DNA from: Pedobacter frigiditerrae
Lineage (GTDB): Bacteria; Bacteroidota; Bacteroidia; Sphingobacteriales; Sphingobacteriaceae
Length of the DNA: 64,000 nt
Assembly (NCBI RefSeq): GCF_032678705.1
Contig: NZ_JAVTSS010000002.1
Location: 62,001-126,000, forward strand
Direction: 5' to 3'
Position numbers and translations under genes: made by a program. The notes under the pieces are model-generated. The model did no database searches, was not told the DNA's origin, and worked only from the letters and a program-made list of their open reading frames with translations. Within the stretch, counting starts at the first letter, position 1. The number at the start of each line of letters is the position of its first letter. Below are positions 27,048-35,754 of this stretch, one piece after another.

Positions 27048-27839
27048 ATGAAAGGTCTTGATTTTGATTTTCTGAAATTTACGTGGATTAGTGCAATTGA
27101 TATTATCGTTGTAGCTATTTTAATCTATTACATTTACAGCTTAATCAAAAATACGCTTGCGGTAAATCTACTGCTAGGCTTACTCATCATATTCTTGTTT
27201 TACCACCTAGTGAAAAGCCTTCACATGGATTTGTTATCTGCTATCATTAACAAATTTATGGCAGTTGGTATCATGGCATTGGTCATTATTTTCCAACCAG
27301 AGATTAGAAGATTTTTACTACACATAGGAAAAAGCACATCCTTACAAAAAAACAAAGCTTGGTGGGGTTATTTATTTGGCAGCAAAGATTTAGAACGAGA
27401 TAACCTAATTAGGATTAAGCCAATTATAGATGCTTGTAAGAGCATGAAAAAAACAAGAACTGGTGCCTTAATCGTTTTCGTTAAGTTTTATGATGATGAA
27501 CTTTTTAATAATAGTTGCGAAATTATCGACTCTAAAATTTCTAAAAGGTTATTGGAAAGTATATTTCAAAAATATAGTCCGTTGCATGATGGTGCTGTAG
27601 TTATTTCTGAAAATAAGATTAAAAGTGCCAGTTGTATTCTACCATTAACAGATAACGATAAATTACCAACCCATTTCGGCTTAAGGCACAGAGCAGGAAT
27701 TGGAGTTTCTGAAACTACCGATGCTGTAGCCGTTATCATTTCTGAAGAAACTGGAGAAATTGCTTATGCCAAACAAGGCAGGGTGAGAATGAATGTTTCT
27801 TTCGGGGAATTAGAGAAGCTACTCAATAAAGATTTTTAG
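27048..27839 (+). CDS. cdaA: Diadenylate cyclase CdaA
   Basis: Makes cyclic di-AMP from two ATP. 263 residues; three N-terminal membrane helices (about 14-33, 38-55 and 64-83) are followed by the DAC domain. The catalytic motifs are DGAVVIS near 183 and RHRAG near 220, both intact. It has the length and layout of the CdaA class. Located 112 bp downstream of folP, a common Bacteroidota pairing; no CdaR or GlmM gene adjoins. Confidence 0.96.
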   Translation: MKGLDFDFLKFTWISAIDIIVVAILIYYIYSLIKNTLAVNLLLGLLIIFLFYHLVKSLHMDLLSAIINKFMAVGIMALVIIFQPEIRRFLLHIGKSTSLQKNKAWWGYLFGSKDLERDNLIRIKPIIDACKSMKKTRTGALIVFVKFYDDELFNNSCEIIDSKISKRLLESIFQKYSPLHDGAVVISENKIKSASCILPLTDNDKLPTHFGLRHRAGIGVSETTDAVAVIISEETGEIAYAKQGRVRMNVSFGELEKLLNKDF

Positions 27840-27859
27840 GGCATTTAGCTTAACCGATA

Positions 27860-27972
27860 CGTCCTGCTGAATTTATTTCAGCATCTTTCCTGCCAAAAAG
27901 ACCCTGAAATAAACAGCGAAGCTCTCTTGAAGGCTAAAATCAATTTAAACTTCTGAAAAATTCAGGGTGATG
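27860..27972. repeat. Dispersed hairpin repeat (GCTGAA...TTCAGC type)
   Basis: The phrase GCTGAATTTATTTCAGCATC lies at 27866-27885. Further on, CCCTGAA (27902-27908) pairs with TTCAGGG (27961-27967). The first part is the reverse complement of the element at 52974-53045. It lies after cdaA. Confidence 0.72.
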
Positions 27973-28022
27973 TAACTCAATATCGCAATTATATTAACCG
28001 TTGAAAGGCAGATTTCAATAAA

Positions 28023-28051
28023 AAACCCATCCTATAGAACAAGATGGGTTT
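28023..28051 (-). terminator. Terminator downstream of bacilliredoxin gene
   Basis: Perfect 9 bp stem AAACCCATC / GATGGGTTT with an 11-base loop. On the minus strand it is followed by a T-run, giving an intrinsic terminator for the gene at 28073-28483; it may also stop cdaA readthrough. Confidence 0.8.
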
Positions 28052-28072
28052 ATGTATTTAGGAAAAATTACC

Positions 28073-28483
28073 TTAGCAATACTGCTCAAACGCACCAATT
28101 AAGCTATCGGCTATCATTTGCGCAGGGCGTCCTTCAATCTGATGGCGCTCTATCATGTGCACCAATTTACCATCTTTAAATAACGCCATTGAAGGAGATG
28201 ATGGAGGGAAAGGCATCATATAACCTCTAGCTTTATCAACCGCTTCTTTTTCCATACCAGCAAAAACTGTTACCAATTTATCTGGGTGTTTAGCATTTGC
28301 TGCTGCAATTTTAGCTGCTGGACGAGCATTTGCTGCTGCACAACCACAAACAGAGTTTACTACAACAAATACAGTTCCTTCGCCTTTAATTGCGCTATCT
28401 ACTGCTTCTGCAGATTTTAATTCTTCAAAACCTACGTTGGTTAACTCAGCACGCATAGGTTCTACTAAATATTCAGGATACAT
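28073..28483 (-). CDS. BrxA/BrxB-type bacilliredoxin
   Basis: A 136-residue thioredoxin-fold protein of the YphP/YqiW family. The active-site CGC motif (Cys46-Gly-Cys48) in VVNSVCGCAAANARPA is diagnostic. An additional Cys is the last residue. In Firmicutes these proteins remove bacillithiol from proteins; Bacteroidota encode homologues, but the thiol partner here is inferred. The start follows a TAnnTTTG box about 30 bp upstream. Confidence 0.93.
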   Translation of the reverse strand: MYPEYLVEPMRAELTNVGFEELKSAEAVDSAIKGEGTVFVVVNSVCGCAAANARPAAKIAAANAKHPDKLVTVFAGMEKEAVDKARGYMMPFPPSSPSMALFKDGKLVHMIERHQIEGRPAQMIADSLIGAFEQYC

Positions 28484-28509
28484 CTTTTTCTCTTTTATTA
28501 ATTAATATG

Positions 28510-28517
28510 CAAAGATA
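28510..28517 (-). promoter_or_regulatory. Bacteroidota -7 box for bacilliredoxin gene
   Basis: On the minus strand TATCTTTG fits TAnnTTTG, 26 bp before the start codon. A TTTTTG run lies 15 bp further upstream and could be the -33 element, though the spacing is short. Confidence 0.5.
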
Positions 28518-28585
28518 ATAAAGATTATGCGTCAAAAATTATTGCATCATAAAATAACAATCTGCTGACTTACAGCCATAAGAAA

Positions 28586-28612
28586 AGGGATACCAATATT
28601 CTTGGCATCCCT
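28586..28612 (-). terminator. Terminator downstream of CCC-motif gene
   Basis: AGGGATACCAA (28586-28596) and TTGGCATCCCT (28602-28612) form a stem with one mismatch and a 5-base loop. On the minus strand it runs into TTTTCTTA. It lies 23 bp past the stop of the gene at 28635-29066. Confidence 0.7.
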
Positions 28613-28634
28613 CAGTTATTTGATAATAAAACAA

Positions 28635-29066
28635 TTATTTCATGTTTTCTACAAACTCTTTAGCAAAATTAGGGTCTTGAATAGCAGCGAAACCAAACAT
28701 TGCAATCATAACAATAATTATTAATAGATATATTGAACCTAAAACAGTTCCAATGATACCACATACTTTACCTGCTTTTGCATTTTTTAATGATGAAGCT
28801 GTATAAGCATTTGGATTTAAGTTGAATTTCTTCACTTCACCCGCTCCTAATACCCATGCAACAATACCCAAAATTAAACCCAAAATACCGTAGCAGCAGC
28901 AACCGGGAATTGATAAAATTCCTAAAATCAGTGAAATAGTGGCATTTGGCAAATTCTGTTGCATTCCGTTAAATCCTCCGCCCTGTGGAAATGGATTATT
29001 TTGTGGCGGTGTTGGTGGTTGAATTGGCTGTGGTGTTTCTTGTGGTTCTAATTGTTCTTCAGACAT
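28635..29066 (-). CDS. CCC-motif / DUF4190-like small membrane protein
   Basis: 143 residues: a Pro/Gln-rich cytoplasmic head (1-40), then two hydrophobic segments. The first contains ILGILSIPGCCCYGILGLILG with the triple-Cys motif. The second helix is near 100-128, followed by a short charged tail. Function is unknown. It starts 4 bp after the stop of the DUF2752 gene, and the two families are frequent neighbours in Bacteroidota. Confidence 0.82.
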   Translation of the reverse strand: MSEEQLEPQETPQPIQPPTPPQNNPFPQGGGFNGMQQNLPNATISLILGILSIPGCCCYGILGLILGIVAWVLGAGEVKKFNLNPNAYTASSLKNAKAGKVCGIIGTVLGSIYLLIIIVMIAMFGFAAIQDPNFAKEFVENMK

Positions 29067-29070
29067 AGCG

Positions 29071-29394
29071 TTAAATTAATTGATGTGTAAATATTTTATA
29101 AATATAATTGATTAGGATAATGATTGCTACAAATCCGACTGCTATTTTTATAATTTGTGCACCAGACTTAAAATCTGCCTTTAAATGAACTATGGAAAAG
29201 ATAATTACAAATAAAAAGGGGATTGTTGCAGGGTAAAGTTTAAATGAACCTATCAAATCTCCTTGAATTAAGGCAATAAAGGAACGTTGTAAACCACAAC
29301 CAGGGCAATCAAAGCCAAATGTTTGTTTCATCGGGCAAGCCAACAAATGATTTTGCAACCAATGAATAAAGCCTTTACCCTCGCTAACCATCAT
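29071..29394 (-). CDS. DUF2752 domain-containing membrane protein
   Basis: A 107-residue protein with the DUF2752 hallmark CPMKQTFGFDCPGCGLQRSF near residues 17-36 and two following membrane helices. Four Cys residues are conserved in the signature, hinting at metal or redox binding, but no activity is established. It is the first gene of the pair with the CCC-motif protein. Confidence 0.87.
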   Translation of the reverse strand: MMVSEGKGFIHWLQNHLLACPMKQTFGFDCPGCGLQRSFIALIQGDLIGSFKLYPATIPFLFVIIFSIVHLKADFKSGAQIIKIAVGFVAIIILINYIYKIFTHQLI

Positions 29395-29425
29395 AAACGA
29401 ATACTTAATAGTTTTTCAAATGTCT

Positions 29426-30079
29426 TTAAACTCTATTCTTAAATCTAAACTGTTTTTTAATGGAAGCTTTGTGATGCTCATTAATCTCCTTAGTTAATTT
29501 CTCCAAATTAAAATCGTGGTTAGTTCCACAGTTTAATCCATGAAAAGTAACTGATGGTTTTAAGCTCTCAAAATATTCTATCATATTTGAGCTCCAAATC
29601 AACTGACAGCTACCTTTTACTCGCTTCAAAATTTCAGCAATGCCTGGTTTAACATTAATATAATCTACGTGACAAGATTCTAAATCGCCCTGCGGAAACA
29701 AAACAAATAAATGCCCAGGCTCATTTAAAATTTCAGCAGCATAGTCTAAACTCTCACTTACCGATTTTGTGCCTGGAGCAATAGAAAAACAACCAATTCG
29801 CCTCAACCACATATTTTTTTTCATTTGCGCTTCTAAAGACATCATGTAAAACCCTTTTAAATTAGGTTCTTGCTTATAAATTGATTTTAAGCAAAAATAA
29901 CAGGCAAAAAACCCATCCCAAAACCCAAAATGGTTGCACATATACACATAAGAATGATCTTTTAGTACTTCTGCATCATGAATTTTTAACTTATTAAATT
30001 TCCAGCCCATGAACCAGGTTAAAATTCTACCCAAAAAAAGTATCATTTTCGGACTAAATGGTTTTGGCTTAATTATCAT
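29426..30079 (-). CDS. PlsC-like lysophospholipid acyltransferase
   Basis: 217 residues. The acyltransferase HX4D motif is in NHFGFWDGFF near residue 50, and the acyl-acceptor block is LFPQGDLES near 128, where the usual FPEG is FPQG. It probably acylates a lipid intermediate. It overlaps the upstream alpha/beta hydrolase gene by 11 bp, so the two are translationally coupled and may act on the same lipid. Confidence 0.85.
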   Translation of the reverse strand: MIIKPKPFSPKMILFLGRILTWFMGWKFNKLKIHDAEVLKDHSYVYMCNHFGFWDGFFACYFCLKSIYKQEPNLKGFYMMSLEAQMKKNMWLRRIGCFSIAPGTKSVSESLDYAAEILNEPGHLFVLFPQGDLESCHVDYINVKPGIAEILKRVKGSCQLIWSSNMIEYFESLKPSVTFHGLNCGTNHDFNLEKLTKEINEHHKASIKKQFRFKNRV

Positions 30080-30896
30080 AAATTAAACTATAAATTTTTG
30101 AAGGAAGATTTTTATTCACCATATCGTGGTCTTCGTCTAAAATAATTTTGCTGCCAAAATTCAATTGTGGTATTATTTCATCAGCCAGATGCTGTGGATA
30201 CATTTTATCCCTTTCTCCAAATACAAAATAACATTTTACCTGGTTAAGATTTAGCGCTTTGATTAAATCACTTGGCTTAGTTTCTAAATGGCGCAAATAA
30301 GTAACATTTGCATAAAATGCATAACGCAATTCGGCAGTTGCCATCTCCTTTTGCAAAATATGATAACTTTTCAAATCAAAAATCCTGATTCTTCTGAATA
30401 AATTTAATGCTATGCTAATACCATGCTCACTTAAAAAAAGCTTCCTAAAAAATAAGTTCGCAAACTTGTTTTTAGCGAAAACTTTAATAATAGGCAAAGT
30501 TTTTAAAAATGCAGGCGCTAATATAAAGAGCTTATCTATCCTTTTTGCTTCAAACTCTGCAAGCACCGTAGCATAATAAGTACCTAAAGAATAACTCATG
30601 ACAGAAAACCTATCAATTTGATGAGCATCACAAAAATCAATAATAAGCTTACAAAATTCAGTTTTTGAAATTCCTTTTTTTAAATGTTCTATAGACTGAT
30701 TCTGCAACTTAGTTTCCTTATGAAAAAATAGGTCGAAACCATAAAAGGTATAATCGTTCCCAAACTTTTCTTTTAAAATAGAAAACTGCTTGCCGTGCAT
30801 ACCGAAACCGTGGAAACATAACATCGCCTTTGGCCCATTACCAAATTTATAATAGTGTAATCTAACAAGCGAATGATTAAAGTAATGGTCGGTCAT
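30069..30896 (-). CDS. Alpha/beta hydrolase
   Basis: 275 residues with an oxyanion HG motif in LCFHGFGMHG near 25-35 and a nucleophile elbow SYSLGT near 102 (Ser). The acid is probably in FGERDKMYP near 232 and the His in DEDHDMVN near 258. All triad elements are present. The substrate is unknown; coupling to a PlsC-like acyltransferase suggests lipid or ester chemistry (inference). Confidence 0.86.
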   Translation of the reverse strand: MTDHYFNHSLVRLHYYKFGNGPKAMLCFHGFGMHGKQFSILKEKFGNDYTFYGFDLFFHKETKLQNQSIEHLKKGISKTEFCKLIIDFCDAHQIDRFSVMSYSLGTYYATVLAEFEAKRIDKLFILAPAFLKTLPIIKVFAKNKFANLFFRKLFLSEHGISIALNLFRRIRIFDLKSYHILQKEMATAELRYAFYANVTYLRHLETKPSDLIKALNLNQVKCYFVFGERDKMYPQHLADEIIPQLNFGSKIILDEDHDMVNKNLPSKIYSLIYDN

Positions 30897-30982
30897 TGAA
30901 AGTTTAGCCCTTATGCTGTAAAAATAAGGGAAATATTTTATTGTCAGTTTAAAATAAGGTTTAATCTTCTAACGGCTACTTT

Positions 30983-31014
30983 TTTGTTATTGATAAGGGA
31001 ATGGTTTACCTTTG
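30983..31014 (+). promoter_or_regulatory. Bacteroidota promoter for ahcY
   Basis: A -33 element TTTG at 30983-30986 and a -7 element TACCTTTG at 31007-31014, separated by 20 bp, match the phylum consensus. The predicted start of transcription is near 31020, 19 bp before the ATG. Confidence 0.7.
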
Positions 31015-31038
31015 CATCATATTTAAAAACAAATAATT

Positions 31039-32355
31039 ATGTCATCAGTAGAGACAACGTACATCCCTTACAAAGTTAAGGACATTTCACTGGCAGAATG
31101 GGGCCGTAAAGAAATCGGATTAGCAGAGGCAGAAATGCCAGGCTTGATGAGTTTACGTAAAGAATTCGGACCATCTAAACCTTTAGCAGGCGCTCGTATT
31201 GCGGGTTGTTTGCACATGACCATTCAAACTGCAGTTTTAATTGAAACTTTAGTAGAATTAGGTGCAGAAGTTACTTGGTCATCATGTAACATTTTCTCAA
31301 CTCAAGACCACGCTGCTGCTGCAATCGCTGCTGCTGGCATTCAAGTTTATGCTTGGAAAGGTTTAAACGAAGTTGATTTTGATTGGTGTATTGAACAAAC
31401 TTTACACTTCGGTCCAGACCGTAAACCATTAAACATGATTTTAGATGATGGTGGCGATTTAACCAATATGGTTTTCGATAAATACCCAGAGCTTATTGCA
31501 GCTATTAAAGGTTTATCTGAAGAAACTACAACAGGTGTTCACCGTTTATATGAAAGAATGAAAAACGGAACATTGCACTTACCTGCAATCAACGTTAACG
31601 ATTCTGTAACTAAATCTAAATTCGATAACAAATACGGATGTCGCGAATCATTAGTAGACGCAATTCGTCGTGCTACTGACGTAATGATGGCTGGTAAAGT
31701 AGCTGTTGTTTGCGGTTATGGCGATGTGGGTAAAGGTTCTGCTGAGTCTTTAAGCTCACAAGGCGTACGTGTTATCGTTACTGAAATTGACCCGATTTGT
31801 GCTTTACAAGCTGCAATGGAAGGTTACGAAGTTAAACGTTTAGACACGGCAATTAAAGAAGCAGATATCGTTGTAACTACAACTGGTAACTGTGATATCG
31901 TTCGTGAAAAACACTTCAGAGCATTAAAAGACAAAGCTATCGTTTGTAACATCGGTCACTTCGATAATGAAATTGACATGGCTTGGCTAAATGGTGCTTA
32001 TGGCGATACTAAAGTGGAAATTAAACCACAAGTTGACAAATACACAATCGATGGTAAAGACGTAATCGTTTTGGCTGAAGGTCGTTTGGTTAACTTAGGT
32101 TGCGCAACTGGTCACCCAAGTTTTGTAATGAGTAACTCGTTTACTAACCAAACTTTAGCTCAATTAGAATTGTGGACTAACCCAGGTAAATACGAAAACA
32201 AAGTTTATGTGTTGCCTAAACACCTAGACGAAAAAGTTGCTCGTTTACACTTAGAAAAAATCGGTGTAGAATTAGACGTTTTAGACCAACACCAAGCAGA
32301 TTATATCGGTGTTGCAGTAGAAGGTCCTTTCAAACCAGATACTTATAGATACTAG
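31039..32355 (+). CDS. ahcY: Adenosylhomocysteinase
   Basis: Hydrolyses S-adenosylhomocysteine to homocysteine and adenosine, NAD-dependent, recycling the methyl cycle. 438 residues. The NAD-binding motif is [14 protein letters not shown] near 228-241, the conserved catalytic block is [16 protein letters not shown] near 190, and the C-terminus ends in the typical PFKPDTYRY. It is preceded by a good promoter and followed by a clear terminator, so it is monocistronic. Codons favour those of highly expressed genes. Confidence 0.98.
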   Translation: MSSVETTYIPYKVKDISLAEWGRKEIGLAEAEMPGLMSLRKEFGPSKPLAGARIAGCLHMTIQTAVLIETLVELGAEVTWSSCNIFSTQDHAAAAIAAAGIQVYAWKGLNEVDFDWCIEQTLHFGPDRKPLNMILDDGGDLTNMVFDKYPELIAAIKGLSEETTTGVHRLYERMKNGTLHLPAINVNDSVTKSKFDNKYGCRESLVDAIRRATDVMMAGKVAVVCGYGDVGKGSAESLSSQGVRVIVTEIDPICALQAAMEGYEVKRLDTAIKEADIVVTTTGNCDIVREKHFRALKDKAIVCNIGHFDNEIDMAWLNGAYGDTKVEIKPQVDKYTIDGKDVIVLAEGRLVNLGCATGHPSFVMSNSFTNQTLAQLELWTNPGKYENKVYVLPKHLDEKVARLHLEKIGVELDVLDQHQADYIGVAVEGPFKPDTYRY

Positions 32356-32406
32356 TCCCTTCGGCGTCATTGCGAGGAACGAAGCAATCTCATCCGTGAG
32401 ATTTTG

Positions 32407-32440
32407 AAAAGAGATGTGCATTTTGCATGTCTCTTTTTTT
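32407..32440 (+). terminator. Rho-independent terminator after ahcY
   Basis: AAAAGAGATGTGCA (32407-32420) pairs with TGCATGTCTCTTTT (two G-T wobbles) around a 3-base loop and runs into T residues. It lies about 50 bp after the ahcY stop. Confidence 0.85.
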
Positions 32441-32441
32441 T

Positions 32442-32580
32442 AGAAAAAGTAAGGCAGTAGCTCTTCGGTTAGTTCAGCCCCACTTTCCGCTTTACTTCGG
32501 GTAACCGAAAAGGCTACCCTCTGTGTTCGCTTCAATTGGGTTTATTTTACAAAGCAAACCGTTCTTGGGAAGTACAAAAT
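32442..32580. repeat. Copy of degenerate intergenic element (E)
   Basis: Contains GGCAGTAGCTCTTCGGTTAG near the left end, a Cys-rich-looking GCCCCACTTTCCG phrase, and AATTGGGTTTATTTTACAAA near the right end. These correspond to the conserved ends of copies near 40636, 41742, 52163 and 58728. No ORF. Together with the hairpin cluster to its right it fills the 470 bp gap. Confidence 0.5.
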
Positions 32581-32594
32581 CGCAATAATTATGC

Positions 32595-32733
32595 GGCTAA
32601 AGCCTTCAACAACTTTATTTGTTCCGTCAGCTAAAGCAGACGGCAATAAATACCGGCAAATGGCAACTCTAAAATTTCATTGCCATTGGCTTTAGCCAAC
32701 GGATTAAAAGCAAAATACAATTCGGCTTTAGCC
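32595..32733. repeat. Cluster of four GCTAAAGC / GCTTTAGC hairpins
   Basis: GGCTAAAGCC at 32595-32604; a 20-base palindromic hairpin with arms CCGTCAGCT / AGCAGACGG at 32624-32643; TTGGCTTTAGCCAA at 32686-32699; GGCTTTAGCC at 32724-32733. A separate pair AATGGCAA / TTGCCATT spans 32659-32687. There is no coding potential here. Confidence 0.75.
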
Positions 32734-32825
32734 ACATTCTTAAGGATAACTTTAATTTCCTGAAAAAAAATGCGTTTGCACAATTAACTAATCAACTCAG
32801 AATTTCGCTAATTGAATATCTCATT

Positions 32826-33482
32826 TCAATTAGTAGGAAAATCGTTTGTAGTTTGAACTATTTTTTGATATGTAGTTGTATCCAATAATCCAATAGAAAT
32901 ATTTTCTATAATCTTCCTGTATCTTCCAATTTTAGGATCCCAAACAGTGAGGTGAATATCATTTTTCACATTAGGGTAAACCTTAAAATATAAGACAACA
33001 TCGTTAGAACTTCCTTTTAGAAAATATGATGTTTTAGATGAACGAACGGAAATTTCTCCAATCGGGTTACTTAAAATCTTTAAATCTAATTTTAGATTAC
33101 TTAATTCTATAGCAGATAAAATCACTGAATTTTTTACGCCAGGATTTAACTTAACAGAATTTTTTGGTTCATAGTTTATATCGTTATAAGATATTTCAAC
33201 ATCATACCCAATATATTTACCATCAGATACAAAAGACATATCGAAATCTCCTTTTACATCAGTTTTAATACCTATTAAAGAGTCTGCGCATAACCTAGTT
33301 CCATTCATACTATTTATTCTACAGCCATAAATAACTACTGAGGCATTGGCTAATCTTTTATTTTTAGCACTATCAATAGCAAAGCCCGAAACTGAGGTTG
33401 AAATTCCAGGCTTGACTTTTTTACAAGTAACAAGAACTATTGAAGAAACTAAAATAATAATAGACAGCGCAACAACTTTCAT
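32826..33482 (-). CDS. Lipoprotein with carboxypeptidase-regulatory-like fold, unknown function
   Basis: 218 residues. Residues 1-20 form a lipoprotein signal with Cys20 in LVTCKK. Residues 30-110 (SGFAIDSAKNKRLANASVVIYG) resemble a CarboxypepD_reg-like beta-sandwich that opens with a typical V-x-G-x-V pattern. The remainder is beta-rich without recognisable motifs. It is isolated between a long repeat region and the DUF6370 gene; probably an envelope protein. Confidence 0.7.
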   Translation of the reverse strand: MKVVALSIIILVSSIVLVTCKKVKPGISTSVSGFAIDSAKNKRLANASVVIYGCRINSMNGTRLCADSLIGIKTDVKGDFDMSFVSDGKYIGYDVEISYNDINYEPKNSVKLNPGVKNSVILSAIELSNLKLDLKILSNPIGEISVRSSKTSYFLKGSSNDVVLYFKVYPNVKNDIHLTVWDPKIGRYRKIIENISIGLLDTTTYQKIVQTTNDFPTN

Positions 33483-33563
33483 TTATCTAATATATCAATT
33501 ATTTTTTTATCAGCTCAAAACTTCATTTTACAAATAACTGAAGTTCCATGAACCTTAAAAACC

Positions 33564-33571
33564 TACATTTG
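33564..33571 (+). promoter_or_regulatory. Bacteroidota -7 box for DUF6370 gene
   Basis: TACATTTG fits TAnnTTTG and sits 27 bp before the ATG at 33599. The -33 side has no clear TTTG. Confidence 0.5.
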
Positions 33572-33598
33572 TCTTAATCAAACTTAATTCTTTAAAAT

Positions 33599-33949
33599 AT
33601 GAAAGCTTTAATTGTTGCCTTATGTCTAACCTCATTTAGTTTTGCAGCAAATGCTCAAACTACACCTCAACAAAAAACAACTAAACTACCGACTTCACTT
33701 AAAGATAAAGTTGTAGAAATTGCTTGTGGAGAGTGCAAATTTAAAATGAAAGGTAAAAGTTGCGATTTAGCTATTCGTGTTGATGGACAATCTTACTTTG
33801 TTGATGGAAAAAGTGTAGATGATTTCGGAGATGCTCATGATGAGAAACATGGTTTTTGCAATGTAATTGGTAAAGCAACCGTAACTGGTGAAATTGTAAA
33901 CAATCGTTTTAAAGCGAAAGCCATTACTTTATTGCCAGAAAAAAAATAA
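33599..33949 (+). CDS. DUF6370 family secreted protein
   Basis: 116 residues with a signal peptide ending in ANAQ at 20. The mature part has the DUF6370 pattern: CGECKFKMKGKSCDLAIRVDG with three Cys, YFVDGKSVDDFGDAHDE and HGFCNVIGKATVTGE. The Cys/His/Asp pattern could bind a metal, which is inference. Function is not established. Confidence 0.82.
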   Translation: MKALIVALCLTSFSFAANAQTTPQQKTTKLPTSLKDKVVEIACGECKFKMKGKSCDLAIRVDGQSYFVDGKSVDDFGDAHDEKHGFCNVIGKATVTGEIVNNRFKAKAITLLPEKK

Positions 33950-34007
33950 ATAACGAAGACAGCAAAGATTTTCGTTGAAAAAGCACTAGTCTTTTTTAGG
34001 CTTTAAC

Positions 34008-34050
34008 CCTTGTGTTTTTTGCGGTTACTCCTATATTCTTTGCGGTAAAA
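34008..34050. repeat. Solo CTTTGCGG-type dispersed repeat
   Basis: Carries TTTTTTGCGGTTACTCC and TTCTTTGCGGTAAAA in the gap before pdxJ. The same words occur in the inverted copies around the GxxExxY pseudogene (62777-62808 and 63284-63313) and in degenerate form near 58690. No gene. Confidence 0.6.
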
Positions 34051-34059
34051 AATTAACTT

Positions 34060-34776
34060 ATGACAAAATTATCAGTCAACATTAATAAAATTGCGACTTT
34101 GCGTAATAGCAGAGGCGGTAACAATCCTGATTTAGTTAAGGTAGCTTTAGATTGCGAGCGTTTTGGCGCACAAGGAATTACCGTACATCCACGTCCAGAT
34201 GAAAGACATATACGCTACCAAGATACTTTCGATTTAAAAGCCGTTATTGCAACTGAATTTAATATCGAGGGTAATTGCAAAGAGCAAAAATTCATCGACC
34301 TTGTTTTAGCTAATAAACCAGCACAAGTAACATTGGTGCCTGACGTTTTGGGCCAAATCACTTCAAATCATGGTTGGGATACCATCAAGGAAAAAGCTTA
34401 TTTGAAAGAAATTGTTACATTATTTCAAAATGCAGGTATTCGTGTTTCAATTTTTGTAGACCCAGTTATCGAAATGGTTGAAGGCGCTTTAGCAACTGGC
34501 ACAGACAGAATCGAATTATATACAGAAGCTTACGCAAGCGAGTTTCATCAAAATGCAGCCACTGCTATTGCTCCTTATGTAGCGGCAGCGAAAAAAGCAA
34601 ATGAACTAGGTTTAGGCATTAATGCTGGTCACGATTTAGATTTAGACAACCTTAAATATTTTGCTCAAAACATTCCAAACCTTTTAGAAGTATCCATCGG
34701 CCATGCCTTAATAAGCGATTCATTATACTTCGGATTGGAAAACACCATTCAACTTTATTTAAAACAACTAGTTTAA
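34060..34776 (+). CDS. pdxJ: Pyridoxine 5'-phosphate synthase
   Basis: Condenses 1-deoxy-xylulose-5-phosphate with 3-amino-2-oxopropyl phosphate in DXP-dependent vitamin B6 synthesis. 238 residues; the N-terminal block [19 protein letters not shown], the [10 protein letters not shown] motif near 47 and the C-terminal [14 protein letters not shown] near 188 are all family diagnostic. No other pdx genes lie in the window. Confidence 0.96.
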   Translation: MTKLSVNINKIATLRNSRGGNNPDLVKVALDCERFGAQGITVHPRPDERHIRYQDTFDLKAVIATEFNIEGNCKEQKFIDLVLANKPAQVTLVPDVLGQITSNHGWDTIKEKAYLKEIVTLFQNAGIRVSIFVDPVIEMVEGALATGTDRIELYTEAYASEFHQNAATAIAPYVAAAKKANELGLGINAGHDLDLDNLKYFAQNIPNLLEVSIGHALISDSLYFGLENTIQLYLKQLV

Positions 34777-34842
34777 AGCATAAAGACCAAAGTGTAAAGA
34801 CAAAGCTTTGGTCTTTATGCTTTAGGCTTTTAACTCCTTTTT

Positions 34843-35754
34843 ATGCTCAAAGGTATAATCCTTGTTCTTTTTGGTGCCTGTAGTTTTGGCATCCTGTCTA
34901 CATTTGTAAAACTAGCTTATGCCGATGGTTATTCGTTAAGCGATGTCACCGGAACCCAAGCATTTTTCGGCGCTATTTTATTATGGTCGGGATATTTTAT
35001 CCAAACAAAAACTGGTAAAAAAGTTTATCCTAAATCTAAAACACATTGGTTTAAATTACTAGCAGCTGGTGCATTTACAGGCTTGGTAAGTATGTTTTAC
35101 TATCAATGTGTAAAATTAGTTCCAGCATCTTTAGCTATTATTTTATTAATGCAATTTGTGTGGATTAGTGTTTTATTGGAACTTTTCATCTATAAAAAGA
35201 AACCCAGCAAAATGCAAATATTGGCTATCGTTGTTATACTCTTCGGAACGGTTTTGGCGAGCGGCTACATCGAAACAAATGTTAACCAAATCAACCTAGA
35301 GGGAATAATTTTCGGAATGTTGGCGGCACTTTGTTATGCGATATTCTTGATGTTAAACGGCAAGTTAGGCAATGACTATCCACCATTAAAAAAGAGTGCT
35401 TTGATGATTACTGGCGCTTGCATTTTAATATTCATCGCTTTACCACCTACATTTTTAATTAGTGGAGCCTTGAGTGGAAGTTTATTAAAATGGGGAATTA
35501 TCCTAGCTGTTTTTGGCACTTTTATTCCTCCACTTTGTTTTGCAGCAGGCATACCAAAAATTGGTTTAACCTTAAGTTCTATTTTAAGTTCTGCAGAGCT
35601 TCCAGTTGCCGTAATGATGAGCAGTTTAATTTTACACGAAGAAGTAAACTTAATCAGGTGGATTGGCGTTATCATTATATTAAGCGCACTAATTCTTCCA
35701 AATTTGGAAATGATAAAAAAGCCAAATATCTTTAAGAAAAAACCTTTGCTATGA
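34843..35754 (+). CDS. DMT/EamA family transporter
   Basis: 303 residues with about ten hydrophobic helices in two EamA repeats; the first starts at residue 5 and the second near 150 (LEGIIFGMLAALCYAIFLM). These drug/metabolite exporters carry varied small molecules; the substrate is unknown. Its TGA overlaps the ATG of the next gene (ATGA), giving translational coupling with a lipoprotein. Confidence 0.88.
   Translation: MLKGIILVLFGACSFGILSTFVKLAYADGYSLSDVTGTQAFFGAILLWSGYFIQTKTGKKVYPKSKTHWFKLLAAGAFTGLVSMFYYQCVKLVPASLAIILLMQFVWISVLLELFIYKKKPSKMQILAIVVILFGTVLASGYIETNVNQINLEGIIFGMLAALCYAIFLMLNGKLGNDYPPLKKSALMITGACILIFIALPPTFLISGALSGSLLKWGIILAVFGTFIPPLCFAAGIPKIGLTLSSILSSAELPVAVMMSSLILHEEVNLIRWIGVIIILSALILPNLEMIKKPNIFKKKPLL

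Noticed and set aside
30897..31038. SAH or SAM riboswitch before ahcY
   Set aside because: The leader is short and has no conserved riboswitch helices; a normal Bacteroidota promoter accounts for the region.
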